Assembly (NCBI GenBank): GCA_954871525.1
Contig: CATOZS010000072.1
Location: forward strand, 1 to 64,000
Source: Parietaria judaica
Lineage: Eukaryota > Streptophyta > Magnoliopsida > Rosales > Urticaceae
Reading direction: 5' to 3'
DNA length: 64,000 bases
Of the stretch, positions 63,843 through 64,000 are shown piece after piece. Within the stretch, counting starts at the first letter, position 1; every line of letters starts with the position of its first letter. The position numbers and the translations under genes were made by a program. A model generated the notes under the pieces. It worked only from the letters and a program-made list of their open reading frames with translations. It ran no database searches and was not told where the DNA came from.

Positions 63843-64000
63843 CGACTTTTAGGTCGTAAACAATGTAAAATAAAGAAATGCTATAGGAAATGCTATAGCA
63901 TTTCCTATGGAATTTTACGTCAACAATTTAATCCTTGCATATTTTTGCATGAGAACGCTTGTAATATTAAAATTCCAATGTATAAGCCCTAAAATCATTA
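63843..64000. repeat. Partial junction monomer at right edge
   Basis: The first 158 bp of a class a monomer (CGACTTTTAGGTCG, GGAATTTTACG, GAACGCTTGTAATATT), cut by the window end before the TTTTTTCAATTGG tail. The array evidently continues beyond the window. Confidence 0.95.

Larger units (their letters stand above)
1..64000. repeat. Satellite DNA array, 174-bp monomer, with higher-order repeats
   Basis: The entire window is head-to-tail copies of a 174-bp, about 27% G+C monomer in one orientation. Between 200 and 63842 I count 369 monomers in 97 higher-order units, each opened by a 173-bp junction monomer. Unit lengths follow 174n-1 plus small indels totalling -466 bp, which reproduces the 63643-bp span exactly, so there is no room for inserted unique sequence or a mobile element. 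Fixed motifs per monomer include GCTATAGCATTTC (palindrome centre), GTCAACAATTTAATCC, GCATGAGAAC, TATAAGCCCTAAA and TTTTTTCAATTGGTT. Array structure is seen directly. Centromeric or pericentromeric location is inferred from general knowledge of nucleosome-sized HOR satellites. The family is not recognised. Confidence 0.98.

Noticed and set aside
1..64000. CRISPR array
   Set aside because: The repeat is continuous with no unique spacers, and 174-bp units are far outside CRISPR repeat sizes.
1..64000. CENP-B box
   Set aside because: I see no match to the conserved TTCG...A..CGGG pattern in any monomer class. TTCGTATGG and CTCGTCAAC resemble only fragments of it.
1..64000. Transposable element or insertion within the array
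   Set aside because: The sum of monomer lengths and small indels accounts for every base from 200 to 63842, leaving no insertion.
1..64000. Assignment to a known satellite family or species
   Set aside because: The monomer does not match any centromeric satellite I can recall with confidence. A database search would be decisive, so no name is given.

Overview
The whole window is one uninterrupted tandem satellite DNA array. It contains no gene, RNA gene, transposon or unique sequence that I can find. The basic monomer is 174 bp and about 27% G+C. It is roughly one nucleosome plus linker in length and carries a 42-bp near-palindrome. Long, gene-free satellite with higher-order repeats (HORs) of nucleosome-sized monomers is typical of eukaryotic centromeric or pericentromeric heterochromatin. 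I do not recognise the monomer family, so the organism (plant, insect or other) cannot be named from sequence alone, and centromere identity is an inference.

Three main monomer classes exist. Class a is the junction monomer: 173 bp, starting CGACTTTTAGGTCG, with right-half motif GAACGCTTGTAATATT. Classes b and b' start CGAAATTT or TGAAATTT, with a palindrome right arm CCTATGGC (b) or CGTATGGC (b'). Class c starts TGAAATATAAGG and has AATAATGAAATG before the palindrome. Every HOR unit begins with one a monomer and continues with b, b' and c monomers, so expected unit length is 174n-1 bp. I located every a-type junction between 200 and 63843. They delimit 97 complete units holding 369 monomers, from 2-mers to a 13-mer; 3-mers (521 bp) and 4-mers (695 bp) dominate. 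All departures from 174n-1 are explained by small identifiable indels that sum to -466 bp, which closes the length of 200-63842 exactly. Nothing else is inserted.

Layout: 0.2-7.3 kb is mainly 521/520-bp 3-mers with 683-bp 4-mers, including five consecutive 521-bp copies. 7.3-12.3 kb is three copies of a 695+521+516 super-unit. 12.3-23.3 kb holds a ~3.8-kb segment duplicated at an offset of 7258 bp, with shuffled hybrids between the copies. 23.3-33.6 kb shows super-units of 1368 bp and then exact 2561-bp super-repeats built from 7-mers and 4-mers. 33.6-43.4 kb is a mixture of 6-, 4-, 3- and 2-mers. 43.4-48.5 kb contains a 9-mer and a 13-mer with hybrid monomers. 49.5-53.8 kb returns to the 3-mer family seen at the left end. 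53.8-64 kb has 695+516 super-units and 5/6-mers.

The most notable signal is in the palindrome. At two sites (10402-10443 and 28656-28697) the 42-bp element is the exact reverse complement of its sister copies, as if flipped in place. At two others (5590-5631 and 45893-45934) one arm has been rewritten to match the other, making a perfect 42-bp palindrome. This suggests cruciform- or hairpin-mediated template switching acting alongside unequal crossing-over and gene conversion. Long minus-strand open frames (up to 547 codons) exist only because 174 is divisible by 3; I do not regard them as genes.
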